From Rhynchosporium graminicola (lineage: Eukaryota; Ascomycota; Leotiomycetes; Helotiales; Ploettnerulaceae): a stretch of 64,000 bases of DNA. Positions 25,397-37,320 of the stretch are shown piece by piece (the first letter of the stretch is position 1; each line of letters opens with the position of its first letter). The notes beneath the pieces were generated by a model, which had not been told where the DNA came from, did no database searches, and worked only from the letters and a program-made list of their open reading frames with translations. The position numbers and the translations under genes are program-made. The stretch covers positions 1-64,000 of the forward strand of contig FJUW01000062.1 of NCBI GenBank assembly GCA_900074885.1. The letters are read 5' to 3'.

Positions 25397-25885
25397 CTAC
25401 AAAACCCTGCACAGTACCATTCCCCCAACCTTCCTCTCCACACACTCCCTCGCCTCCAGCACCCCCCTATCCGTAGACACAAAAACGCATTCCCCGGGCT
25501 TCGTAATACCCTTCACAAAACCCGCCTCCCTCCCTCTAACAATCCTTCCCAAACCCTCAACATCCATCCAGATCCTCTTGGTTGGTTTACTAACCATCTC
25601 CAATTTACTCAGCACCGGTTCGTTATTCCAATACTTCATGCCTAACCAAAGCCTTCTACTCGAGATATTGGATTGCGTCACGGGTTCGGGGATGTAGGTC
25701 GAGAGGGAGTCGAGGGGAGGAGGTGTGAGGCCCCCACGAGTGACGGAGGAGAGGAATCCGGAGGTTTGCAGCGCGAGCGTGAGAGTGAGTATCATGTTTG
25801 TCGAAGGAACGGAGGTTAGGCCTAGTCGTGCCTTGGAAGCATTTTGCAGGTGGGAGCAGACGTTGGCGAGGTGCACGAGGGACAT
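25397..25885 (-). CDS. MRPS8: Mitochondrial small ribosomal subunit protein uS8m
   Basis: A single exon of 162 residues. The N-terminus MSLVHLANVCSHLQNASKARLG and the C-terminal block GECVFVSTDRGVLEAREC-ERKVGGMVL (the hyphen replaces one Val) are the conserved ends of bacterial-type S8, in which the Thr-Asp-Arg-Gly-x-hydrophobic loop binds 16S-like rRNA. The middle, LWLGMKYWNNEPVLSKLEMVSKP, matches the mitochondrial form. It should act in the mitochondrial matrix in the small ribosomal subunit. The gene is convergent with LYS12, leaving 293 bp between the stops. Start and stop both fit the usual length for fungi, and no intron is needed. Confidence 0.9.
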   Translation of the reverse strand: MSLVHLANVCSHLQNASKARLGLTSVPSTNMILTLTLALQTSGFLSSVTRGGLTPPPLDSLSTYIPEPVTQSNISSRRLWLGMKYWNNEPVLSKLEMVSKPTKRIWMDVEGLGRIVRGREAGFVKGITKPGECVFVSTDRGVLEARECVERKVGGMVLCRVL

Positions 25886-28800
25886 TTTGAGTGTAGCTAT
25901 GAGGTTGCCTTGTGGAGAGTTGGCCCCAGTTGGGCGCAGTGGTGATGTGATGGTAGGTATTCGGAAAGGGTTGGAGGAAGAGGTAATCGATGCAGCGCTA
26001 GGTGTCGGCTGGTTGTCGCAGAGCTCTAGATAGTATGACAGTTGCGAGGCAAGTGGTAGAGACTGGTGGAAATAGTGGGAGTTCGGATTTGGGTTTCAAT
26101 TCGTCAAGGGATGTGGTTTGACGAAGCTGAAGTCGAAGCTTCAAGGTCCGAAATAATTTACAATATGCCAAGGCTCCGATCTCGAAGATACTTATAATGC
26201 GCTAGTGTCCATTCAAAGAGCTTCGAGCTCACATCTCACTGTTAAAATCCTCAAATTCAAAGACCGATAAATTCGGAAGTTTTGCTTGCGAGCCTCATAA
26301 AGTCTTGATAAACTTCTAATTCTTTAATACTAGGGCTAAAACTGCAACTGCTCCAATGTCATGATCTAGTGTCATCGATTCTCTACGGAGCACCGTACTT
26401 GCAACTCGACCCAAGCAATTTACTGGCGCCTCAAGATGCACCACTCAAAATCACATTCTGAAATATATTTCTCGTGTACCTAGATACATGTCTCAACTGC
26501 TTATTCTTAGACTGTCCTTCTCGAGCTTCATAAATTTCCTTCGGGGAAGTCATCTCTGTTCTCGTACACCTCAGTGCTCTCGATGGCTGTTTCAGGTCTA
26601 ATTTCTACCACTTTGCTGAACTACCCATTGGAGGAGCTGGACCGCAATAGTAAAGATAACATTAGTTTTCTAGTTTTCTAATACATCAAATTCTTGACTT
26701 CTTTTACTGCTGCTTATAGTCATAACACCTTGATCCTTATTATCGGATAAAAATATAGAGATAAAACGGCCGATTGTTTCCTCTGCTCCAAATCTTCTGG
26801 AATACTGTTCTGTATATACGCATACCCCTCCTTAGGCCTTAAGTGTATATTCTTGAGAATAAATTCCTCTTTACTTTGTTCCTTCGAGTGTGAAATAAAT
26901 TCCCCCCTTAGTAACATACTCTTTTTATAAAACTTTTAGTACTTTTGGTACGCTCAATACTCCAAGAATATAGAAGTTTCGCAGAGCGCTGAATTTGCTA
27001 TTTCTGCTATTGAGAGGTTTACATCCTTCGGCATCGGGTGTCCTACATTTCTGGCTGGGGATGTATGCAAAATAGTGTTTCAGAGAAAGGGATGCATGGG
27101 GAACCATTCAGCTAGATAAAATAAACTGAGTAGAGAAGGTGGAAAAGGACCTATCATATCGTCCAAGTACGACCATAGTAAAAATAAAGATCTCTATTTC
27201 TGTAGCTATCTTAGGTCCGAGACTAGGAATTAATTACGATTCTCTCCCATGCCTCTTTTCAATTAGAACTAGTAGTTATTTCGATTTCATGAACAGATAT
27301 ACGAGAACTGTCGATAACAGTACAGTGGATCATATTAGAAGAACTTGAAACAGTACTAATGGTAAGCTCCGCCGGTTTCCACTACATCAAAACTGAACAC
27401 CCCGCTGAAAGCGCTGCTTTACTAATTACCTATTATCTGGACACCACTGAACTATATTCATGTTTATCTGTGGGATGACATGCTATAAAGTCTATACTAG
27501 GTCACCTTCACCTATACGTAAACCCAATATCGTGTTTCCTCTGGTGACTCTTTCTACGTAGGCTTCAGCAATCACTCATCTGAATCTCCTTGAGTGGAAA
27601 GGTGGATGAGTTCTAAGTCAGAGGAAATTTGAAATTGATATTGGCGATTGTCGTGTGCGAGATTTGACTTATAGATCTAAATGAGTGTGCTCGTTCGGAT
27701 TACCTTGTTACTCACTGTACATTGCTGTACCAGACTGGCGTCTACGGTAACTATGTGCCTAGAATGAACTCCTTTGCTCTCCTGACGGTATTGCGGGAAT
27801 AGGAAACGCAATCCGAAAAGGTCGTGAAAGTAATGAGATACACTCCTCTCAGAAATCAGATTTTGGAAGGCTGTTTTGTGTCTACGGTGCTATATACAGA
27901 CATACAAGAGATACCCTGAGCTTGTGCCAAGTCCTTCGCCTGACGTAGAGCTGTCTATGGTGCTGAACATTCCCATTTAAAAGCTCGCACTCGTAAGGTT
28001 TTTCCCTGATCTTACGCGATCATGGTCGAGACCTCACATGAGCCAGACTCCCAGAGTTTGAACCCCCCTGGTTGATTTTCCGATCTTCACCACTAACTGC
28101 CCAGATCTAGCTGAATCTCCTGATCTTCAGTCTCAAAGTTAGTCCTTCACTCCCTTGCTTTGTGCGGAGAGTTTTACATGAGACTGTACGGGTGTTCCCC
28201 CGAGTGCTTGTCTGATGTATTGATAACCACTAGATGTACATTACTACCACCAGAGCATCCACATCCTGGTGTTTTTGACCACCCTATCAATTCCTTCCTT
28301 GCGAAAGGGAAACTCAATATGTATCGACGGTCATATGTAGCATTGGAAACATAGAAGTCTAGATCTGCCGAGTTTGTAGAGTAGTTCGAGTGACTTGACA
28401 CATTCGTAGACTGCGAAAGGTATTCGAGCCTTCTCTAGATGACGCGAAGCAAGATAATGAACTGGTGAAAATTTCAGTCTTTACAGACCGCCATTTTAAT
28501 TTCATCATACTTGTTTGTATCTACTCTAAATTCAAACCTAACACATAAAATTCCGAAAGAGGCACTTTAATCTTGGGACTCTCGGATGATCAAAGAGACT
28601 CATGATAAAAACGGACCGAGTGAAGTCTGATCCATGGGGCCATTTCAGACTTAAATTTTACGTCTACCTGAGTTTAATGGTAGGTGAGTAACAATCTCTC
28701 CTTGATTTATGCTCGGCCGAATGCGTTCAATGCTTCGACTTTGCCAAACATTATTTTGCATGCATCAGAGTCGCCAAGTTTCCATGCTGTTTTACAAACA

Positions 28801-29385
28801 CGGTATGCTTGACGTAAAAATATCTAGTTTTATCGGCCAAAGCATGACACTATTCGCATATCTGTATCGGAGTGTGTTACTCATCCGAAGGAGGTATTAC
28901 ATCTAGAGCGTAACTAGATTTTATGCTCCTCATTTTCTCTCTTCCTCTTCTCTCGCCAAGCTGATATACTGGGATGACTTTTCCTCCTTCGAAGGTCCTT
29001 TTAACATCGATAAGCGTACGTCAAGCTCTTCTCTTCCTCCTCCTCCTCCCCCCCCCTGCGTGTATTGAGCTTTCCTTCCCTGCAAGGTAGAGTGCTCCGT
29101 AGAGATCAACTTCGATGTCATAGTAGTCTGTTTTCGATTGAAAAAGAGTATACTATATATAGTAGTTGTACGATTGTATACATGTCTAGAATTTACAGGC
29201 TGACATGCTTTGGCAAAGCGCGGCATGCATTCTTAGTCTTTGATGTAGGGAAAATAATGTTTCAGAAAAGGAAGGCTGTGTGTGGCATGAGGCCCCATGT
29301 GGTAAGACCCATGGGTTTCATAGAAATGTTTCCACCCTACCTATAGGTATCCCACCCATGGGTTATAGGTATACCAAGAACTCAT

Positions 29386-29506
29386 AGGTTTTCTAGTTTT
29401 TGTAACTCACTCTATTTATATTATTATTATGCTTATATACAGAGATATTCATAGTATTATTATCAAACGTATGAAAGATATATGAGTTACAAAAACTAGA
29501 AAACCT
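29386..29506. repeat. MITE-like element with perfect 24-bp inverted repeats
   Basis: The arm at 29386-29409 (starts aggttttctag) is the exact reverse complement of 29483-29506, with a 73-bp AT-rich spacer. Weaker inverted similarity continues outward on both sides, so the true element may be longer, up to about 29290-29640. It has no coding capacity. The arrangement fits a non-autonomous DNA transposon or a hairpin-forming repeat. Confidence 0.75.
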
Positions 29507-29590
29507 ACAGGTAACCATAAGATATCTATCTATAGGCTTTCCTCTCAAGTACTTACCTAGCTATGGGTTTCAGACTTCTTATAGGACCCA

Positions 29591-29608
29591 CCCATAGGGC
29601 CCTATGGG
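29591..29608. repeat. Perfect 18-bp palindrome
   Basis: cccatagggccctatggg reads the same on both strands and is followed by a second small hairpin (gggttttcggaaaaaccc). It lies near the right side of the inverted-repeat element and may be part of its terminus. Confidence 0.7.
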
Positions 29609-30878
29609 CGGGTTTTCGGAAAAACCCAGAACCCATGCCGCGGCCTAAAAAAAGGTGACGCCTTGGAAACATTTGACCTTTATACGTGTAAACTAGACCC
29701 AGCGAACGACTACCTACTTGCCGAAGATATATACAAATATCTCTCATATCTTGATTGATTCATCGGCGACTCATATATTATTTGTGTCTTTCACCTCGCA
29801 GTAGTAGAAAAATTATGCAATCTGTCAAGCTTTCGCATTTTACAATAGACAGAAGAGACTAACAAATTCGAAAGATGGGTCAGTCATCAGGGAACTGCCT
29901 GAACTAAAGTGATTGTCAGTAACAGTCATAATTATTCAATCTGTAACAACTATTCAAGCACGCATGGTTCTGACAATTCCGTTTACTCGCACTACTCAAT
30001 GTCAGTTCAAAGGTGGATCGGGCATGGCTTCCAACACTAGAAAAGTGTTTACATTTCCTTTGCAAACATTGCAAAAGCTGTTTATACTACTTACTACCTT
30101 CATACCTGATATATGTGGACTCCTCTTTTGTTGTCCTTGATCGAGACCTAACTGAAATATGGTAACCAAGAGCTCTCCTCGCATCTTGGAAAAAGTCTCT
30201 GGATTCTGCAAACATAATTCTCATGGTGCAGGTCAACATACAGTCACACCCTTTGTACTACTTTCCCCAAGTCGATTGCAATCAGTCGACTCGCGCTAGG
30301 CGCGGGTAAAGTTGACGAACTTCCACTCCGTACTACTCATGTATTCAAGGATTAGGACCAGAACAGCTTGCGATTCGTGTTGGCTAGGTTTGATGAGCAT
30401 TAGGCTTTGGGCTAGGCTTCGTGTTACAGGGATCTCTTTGAGATTTGGGCTGATTGAGACTTCATATAGAGTCTATTTGGCTGTATACTTTAGTGGTTGT
30501 CGACTCTCAGAAAACCCTGTAGCGGAAGGAGTTGAGGTCTTTGAAGCCCCAGTACCAGCTGACTATCCTAGCTCAATTTGGCTCAACTCTGACACTTCAA
30601 TCAATAGGCGGTGATATCGGTGCTCAATCTTCGACTCGAACTACTTGTTAGACCCTGAATCTCGGAGGGTATTTTTTGCTACCTGTCTTAGCATATCGTC
30701 TATTATACATTTCAACCACAGCCAGAGGATCCTGAATTGGACTTTACTGAGTCACTACTCAACTCAGGCGAGGTCGACTCCCGCTCAAATTGAGAAAAAA
30801 ACATTGAGCTGGTTCGAGTCAACTTGAAAGTTTGGATCATACTTCGGGTGAACAGTGTACGGAGCAAGGTATATGTAT

Positions 30879-30908
30879 GTACGAAAGTACCTTCCGTACC
30901 TTTCGTAC
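30879..30908. repeat. Short hairpin repeat, also copied at 31838
   Basis: gtacgaaag at 30879-30887 pairs with ctttcgtac at 30900-30908. The 15-mer ccgtacctttcgtac at 30894-30908 recurs exactly, in the same orientation, at 31838-31852. Confidence 0.65.
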
Positions 30909-31671
30909 CTAAATAGTGGAGTATGAAGAGCAATCCAATGGTATAGTTAAGATATGTCAAGGAATAAATGATCGACTCGTTGATAACCAATCAACATAGA
31001 CCTCTGATGACATTAATCAGCATGTACTTAGTAAGTCGTGTAATATCAAAATCTAGACTCAAACATACCCCAGGTTGTCTAGAACAGGTCTTGACTCAAG
31101 CAGGACTCAGATCTGCACGAACCTGATGGTACCTCGAATCCCGTACAGAATACCCAAATTTGCTTATCTCATCTCGGCGTTGAGCGTCTTCTGATTCGAA
31201 GAAATCTGAACTTTCGTTAGTTTGATTATTGAAATGACGATACCTTCCTCTTCAAACGTTCGAATCTGATAGCTCACAAAAGTCCTCCGCCAGCTCGCAA
31301 ATCATGAAGAACGTAACCGATTAGACGATCCCATCTATAAACTCCTAGCAAGATAAGCCTACCTTGGACGACTACAGTACAGCTCCGCGCAAAATGATTA
31401 ATTCTCCGTCCGCTGTCACTCGCTCCACATCAACATTAGGTACGGAAGCATGTCTTAAACTCTCTCGCCCACCTTACGCTTTACTACTGCACGCTTGCCG
31501 CGGCTAGACCAGCACTAATCTTTGCAGTTCGCTTATATTTACCGTGCTTGTTCTCCCTGTAAACTCTATTTGAGAACGAGTCACCAAATGCAGGGTAAGG
31601 CAAGGAACTGAGCCGGATGATTCCAGGGTGTGTGCTCATGTAGGTTGGCAATCTAGAAAAGCCTCCATCTA

Positions 31672-31852
31672 CGGAGGTACAGCGGTTAAGTATTGTCAGT
31701 GAGCTAGCAGGGATTTGGGATGAAAACTCTACTATAGATTGTGCCCCTGCTTGTAAACCTGGCCACTGCCATTTACAGTAAAGGAACCTAGTTCCCTGCT
31801 AGCTCTACATCAACACTTACTCGCGCCTTACCGCTGTCCGTACCTTTCGTAC
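31672..31852. repeat. Imperfect inverted-repeat element, about 180 bp
   Basis: gagctagcaggga at 31701-31713 is the exact reverse complement of 31793-31805. The similarity extends outward through taagt and agcgg-type strings to about 31672 and 31852. The spacer is about 80 bp and non-coding. It looks like a decayed MITE or the end pair of a small transposon. Confidence 0.55.
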
Positions 31853-32975
31853 TTCCGCTATCGTACATCCGAGACGCCATAGTAAACTAAGGGTTTTGGG
31901 CAAAGACATTTCGCTTGTAAGATACCCTTTCGAGTAGGATCAACGAGTCTACACTAGGCCTACGAGAACATGGCGAATTCGATGCCTTTGCGGATTCACA
32001 GCTAGCTTATGTTGAGGTTGACGATAATACGATGAGATGAGACGACGATTCACCGACCCAGCGATACAAGGTGCCTCTTGACGCCTCACCAGGGAAAGCT
32101 CGAAAGCAAGGCTCGGGTCGTTAACAGGTCCTGCACGCTGATCTTCATTCTGCAGGCTTCCTAGCCGGGTCTGCGGACGATCTTCCGCCAGATGCTACCG
32201 GTAGCAAAACCCGCCCAGCAGAAGGCAACCGACAGCATTATGTACTTTTTTTTACCAGGTATATTCTACAGATGGAAACCAATCAGATGGTAAGAAAACC
32301 AAAGCTGTTGGTGTCAGGTTGCATTAGTTTTGGGTTAGGCTACCAATTGTTTGACTTCTTTGAACGCGAGTAGTACCGGGGGGGATGATGCGCGATGCTA
32401 CGTCAGTTTGTATCTTGTGTTGCTTCTGTGTCGGTCCTGTCGTTTGGTTAGTGGTGGTTGCTTTTTGTGGGCGGGAGGTTTCGATACATGGGGGTTAGAC
32501 TAAGAGTTAAGACGGGCTTCTGCAGCTACGGCAGAGGTCTGGATGCTGTGCTAAGTGAGGCATGTGCAAAATGGCAGGGAATCTGTGTGCGAGGATATCA
32601 TTCTGCACCGTCTCAAGCCATGTGCAATATGATGCTAAGGAACGCGTGGAATGTTGTTTGGCTTGTAGTTGAGATAGAAAGACAGCGCGGTGAATATTGA
32701 GCGGAGAAATGAATCGGGAAACAAAGTGCATAACACACACTTGGTATCATACATTACGAATCCAGAACCGCTTCAATGTTCCTTCCAGCATTTCTTTCCT
32801 TAAATTGCCGTCATTTCTAAGTATATCCATCATGACATGAGATTGCTATTCATAAGTATGCCAAAAAAAAACCCTCAGCAATGCAATGCCACTGACTCCA
32901 AATACACTCCAGGTTTATTCAAGTGCAACTCCAAATCCAGCTCCAAATGCAATGTTTTCCCGTATCTTGACCATT

Positions 32976-34821
32976 TCAGAGGATGTTCATCAAATAATAC
33001 GTCCACGTCTGATCAACCTTCATGCCCCTGGCATGAAACTCCCTCAAAATTCCCGTATACTGTTTGTGCAACTTCTGAAAAGTATCCTGCTGAGCCTCGT
33101 TCATCTCTCTCCTCCTAGCGGCAACCAGCTTTGTCTTGATGCCTAACAAAATTCTTTCGCCAACCAATAAAAATGCCGAATCTACGAAAGTTTTTGCAGC
33201 CTCGGGCGACATGATGCGCTCGAGCTGAGACTTGGTTCGTGGCAAATCGAGACGTAAAAGGAACCTGTCCCAGTTTGGAGAAGCATATACGGATGTCCAC
33301 CAATGTATAAACCAAGGCGAGTAGAGCGGGGTGATGTTTACGCTGGAGAATGCCACGAGGAGAGCTGTGATAAAAGGAACTCGTTCGGGTTCTGGGACCT
33401 CGGTGTCGATGATGTCAAAGAGATTATCGCCGCCGACGGGGCAAGGCTCAAATATTGAGATTGTCCATCCATCGCTGGTGATAACTGAATGTGCGTATTC
33501 CGTGAAGTCGTTAAGCGTTTTCCACTTGTTGAATAACAGGTCGAACACCTCGCGTGTTGTGGGCATGGTTGAATCCGAGACTGTGACACCTCCTTCTGGT
33601 GAGCTTGGCAGACCATTGCTCATCGAAGCAGTGATGGCAGTGTCGGGACTGGGGTATTGCTCTGCTGCCACGATTTCGGATAATGAGACTTGATTGCCGT
33701 CAGTAGAGTCACTGCTGTTTCGTCGAAGAGGACCTATACCATTAGCAGTCACAGAAGCGACATGACTGATCCTCTTTTTCAGTAGGGCGTATCGGTTGAT
33801 GAGTTGAAGATATCTGTGACGATATTCATCAGCAAGCTCGGCACGCTTTCGTAGTGACTCGTGAGATGTTTTATGGTCGTCGACCTCGATCATTTGTAGC
33901 GAATGTTTGTAGAAGATTGGGTCAACATCAACCCCCGAATATCGGAAGTCTTTCAGTATGTAGAGATACTTTCGTCGATTGGAGTGGTGGGGATCCATTT
34001 TACAGATTGTGAGACGTCGTTCTGCGAGCACCACAAGAGCGCAATCAAGAAAGGCCTGACCAGCGACTTGTGAAATAAATTCATCCTCCTCCAGTAGCTC
34101 TTTTGCACGTTCCCAATCTTTGGAGCAATAATCCGTTCCACACTCATAATTTTCTTCCTCCGAATCGTCGCAGCGTAAGACCATTTTCCAAGCATATCGC
34201 CACGCGGGGAATGGGTAATCGGGATCGCTGTGAGACAGCAGGTCGGCTTCCAGGAATGCTTTGTTCAACATGAACTGCTCTTCTTTTGGAACAAGTGCCT
34301 CAATCAATTTAAAGAGGATAGGTCCATGGTTGCTGTTCGAGTTTTCTACCCACTCGCTAAAATCCGGATGTTGAAAACACAATAGAGTTGATTCTCTCTT
34401 TGGTTGCCACCTAGACAAAAGCGTTTCGAATGCACAGACTACGTCGAACGAACTCCGTCCATCCCGCAAAGGTTCTACTTGTCGTGCAGGCACCAAGTCT
34501 TGTCCGGAGCCAGGGCTCTCACGATGTATCGTTGACGTCAATTGAATTGTATCAGGTTTGGCAGGAGGTTCAGACGATACTCGTAGCGGTTTTCGAATTA
34601 GAGAGTTTTTCTGGCTCAATCCCCAAGTATCAATCCTCAGCTGATACGCTCGCAGGCTGGCTTGATGTTAGCATTATTACTTTCCCAGAATTGCGACCTT
34701 CTTACGATGCATTAAACCCATGTTCCTCACGAAGGATGTCCCGCACTTCTTGCAGCGGTTTCCCTTCTTGGGTGTAGAGTCGTTCCACCTCAGCCTTATG
34801 ATACTTCCAATCCTTCGGCAT
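32976..34821 (-). CDS. Clr5-domain protein of unknown function
   Basis: Exon 1, 34821-34706, and exon 2, 34656-32976, are joined by a 49-bp intron (gtaaga, branch tgctaac, ...gccag) to give 598 residues. The joined N-terminus (DWKYHKAEVERLYTQEGKPL, EVRDILREEHGFNAS, LRAYQLRIDTWGLSQKN) is a complete Clr5 domain, about 50 residues, a fungal helical domain thought to bind DNA. The remaining 540 residues have no motif I recognise; they are mostly helical, with Trp- and Asp-rich segments. Without exon 1 the Clr5 domain would be missed, because its last part lies in the long exon. A transcription-related role is an inference from the domain name only. Confidence 0.8.
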
Positions 34822-36499
34822 ATTGTAGTAATTCAAGACCGCTGGAAGGGAAGCGAATAATAGACATTGAGGCCATCAATATATCATTGAGGTCTGAGGT
34901 CCAGTGAAGATATCACCATGGCGAGAGGATTGAAGCTCGAGGATTTATTACAAGAGGCGTTCAGCCCTGCCTAACTCTTTTTGGTTTTGACTGCATGCTG
35001 CAGCATGCTGCAGGATGGTCCTGCTTGATCCTAGAAATGCAAGTCTTCAGAACTAGGGAGGATAACGGGCGCGAAGAGAACCATCCCGAGCCATCCTGAC
35101 ATCGTCGATTTCGGGAGGCCTTCCGCGGGAGCCATGCATGCCGACGTGGTCTTATCCCAGCAAGTTCCCGTCCAGCTCCGCCACCACTCTGAACCCTGTA
35201 CACTCAATCTGCGGGCGCGGATCAAAGGGGAAGAGGGGCCAGGCCGGGCAGGCCAGAGGAAGCAATATCTTTCGTGTGTGGTTTTCGTGTTTGGTGAAAT
35301 TGTGCTTCGAAGGCCTGGTGGCGGAAGCTGGCAAAGAGAAGCCGGTGTCCACAAGTTACAGACTTGCTGTCCAAGCTGCGTTGGGACGGCCGGTATAACC
35401 CCATTTACACAACCTTCGGATCCAAATACTACTCGGAATCCCGTTATGCCTCATTCACACATAACGTACTAGGCCCGTGCATAGAAAGTCGACATGTGTT
35501 GGTTTATTCCACATGGTCCAGTTTTCTTTCATACGGGTCTTAGGGTCACCGCTAAGGAGCGCCTATTGAAGAATCTTGTTCCGGACCTCTTCGACCCGAC
35601 ATGGAAACAGGACAAACACCTCCATCCCGACCCGATCGGCTTGCTCCTGCGGCAGCGTATAGTAGCGTATTCAGCTACTCCAACCGGCACACTTCTGAGC
35701 TTCCTCAACCGGTCAAAGGGAGCTGACCGACCCCCTGCGGCTCTGCTGGCACACCTTCCCCCGGGGGACTGACTGACAACTGGCGAACTTTTGAAAAATA
35801 TATGACAAAAACAACGGACGATATCATAGAAATCGCACCATCCCGGTCGATCGTAAATATTGTAGTGCCCTGGTTTTCAGGCAGAGCTTGTGCAATATTT
35901 TCAGCCCGAAATTGACCCAGCGTAGCAGGGCCTAAAAACCAAACTAGAGGTCTGATAGTCCGCACTTGCAGCTCGAACCAGTCGACATAAGCTCCAAGTA
36001 TATCCATGCCCTGTCTTTTCTGGATATAAACTTGAAAGAATGGGAAGAGATTGAGGGATACAATTTGAGACAGAATCATACTTAATTGTTCGGTATTATC
36101 CAGTTAGCGTAAGGAGAAAGAGGTGAGTCCATGATCAACGGACCCCCAAATAAAGATCCGCCTGCTAGCTTCTACGCTAAATACCTCGCTTGTTAGATAT
36201 ATTCCCTCTCTAAGACTACCACTTCCTCTTGATATCTACTAGAATTACCTGAAAAAGAGAAAGCTTAATGTCTTAAAGAATTCAGATCTATTAGCAAACT
36301 CAAAAAGGAAACACTTAGATTTCTGGTCTCATTCCATTCTCTGATTCACCTAGGGCCAGCAAGGTCAGGGAGTCAAATCTCTTGTTATTTTCATAGTACT
36401 GCAGTAAACCTGTCCCTTATTAACCAAGAAGCCCTTCTCATACCCCGAAGTAATTATATACCGACATCGAGCTTCTATTGCTTTCTTTCTTGTTGAGTG
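34822..36499. other. Intergenic, no supportable gene
   Basis: A perfect 16-bp palindrome, gcatgctgcagcatgc, lies at 34993-35008. Open frames on both strands between 35.0 and 36.1 kb overlap one another and show no motif; I leave them uncalled. Confidence 0.5.
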
Positions 36500-37320
36500 C
36501 TAGATGGGGGAGTTACTGGGATGAACGTCAAATTGTGTTCCAATACCTGAAAGATTTTCTCCCAATTCCGTCAGCTCACGGTCATATCTGCCCTCACAGA
36601 AAGGCTGCTCTCGATCTTTTTCCCAACACGCCAGATTTGCATCTATTAGTTCATGATCGCCGAAGCTGGCTATCACAGTGCAGTCACTATCCGGCTCAGC
36701 TGGAGTCCCACTGACGTTGGAAACCGACTGCACGTCAAGTGGTTGGTAATTGTTGAGCTGAAGATATAGAGGCGATGGGTATGCTTCGAAGTACTCCAGG
36801 GGCGTAATTTGTATAGACCCTAAGGCAGCACTGGAGTTGAAGGGTGTCACCATGTCGACGGAGATTTTCTCGAAGCTGGCTGAGATATGGCTGGTATTGT
36901 TTGCAGGAGTCGTTGGGATGTCGGCAAACCTTCGATGAAGGGGGTAGTTGCTCTTGTTGTGCTGTTGTAACCCTTCAATTGTAAGAGCATGATAGTCCGT
37001 TGCGATACTGCGGGAGACATCACTTGCGTCGATCAAGGCGGAGAGATCAGAGACAGTTGAGGAGATGGGCTCCAAATTTAAGATGAAAGGAGAGCTCAGG
37101 GCCAGCGACACACAAGGTGTCCTATTTGTGACATATAAGTATCAAAAAAGATTTGCAATCAGATGGAAGTCCACATACCGAGACGAGTGACTACCTGAAT
37201 CGGGTGTTCTGTTCATGTTCTGTCAGTATCGAGGAGCTTTTGCATGGCAGATACTGCCTACTTACCCTGTCCAGTCTCTCTCTGGAACCAAGCTTCGAGA
37301 TTGTGATTGCGAGGGGCCAT
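36500..37320 (-). CDS. Hypothetical protein
   Basis: A tentative three-exon model, 37320-37266, 37219-37195 and 37121-36500, gives 233 residues beginning MAPRNHNLEAWFQRETGQ. The long last exon is convincingly protein-like (LEYFEAYPSPLYLQLNNYQP, DHELIDANLACWEKDREQPF), and upstream splice signals (gtaagt, gtagtc) can keep the frame. The 25-bp middle exon and its donor are uncertain, so the first about 30 residues may be wrong. No domain, signal peptide or membrane segment is recognised. Several Asn-x-Ser/Thr sites are present but may be chance. Confidence 0.4.

Larger units (their letters stand above)
25886..32975. other. Gene-poor 7-kb interval with repeat remnants
   Basis: I see no supportable gene. 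Open frames are under 105 codons, without motifs or splice continuity. Short elements inside it are listed separately. Two segments, near 27057-27105 and 29240-29295, share a weakly similar string (gatgta, then aaaata-tgtttcag), so they may be copies of an old repeat. The interval includes low-complexity runs such as CCT-rich sequence at about 29033-29058. Confidence 0.55.

Noticed and set aside
28020..28120. Possible tRNA B-box (reverse complement ggttcaaactc)
   Set aside because: No acceptor stem or anticodon arm can be drawn around it.
35031..36079. Several overlapping open frames on both strands
   Set aside because: They compete for the same DNA and none has motifs or splice support.
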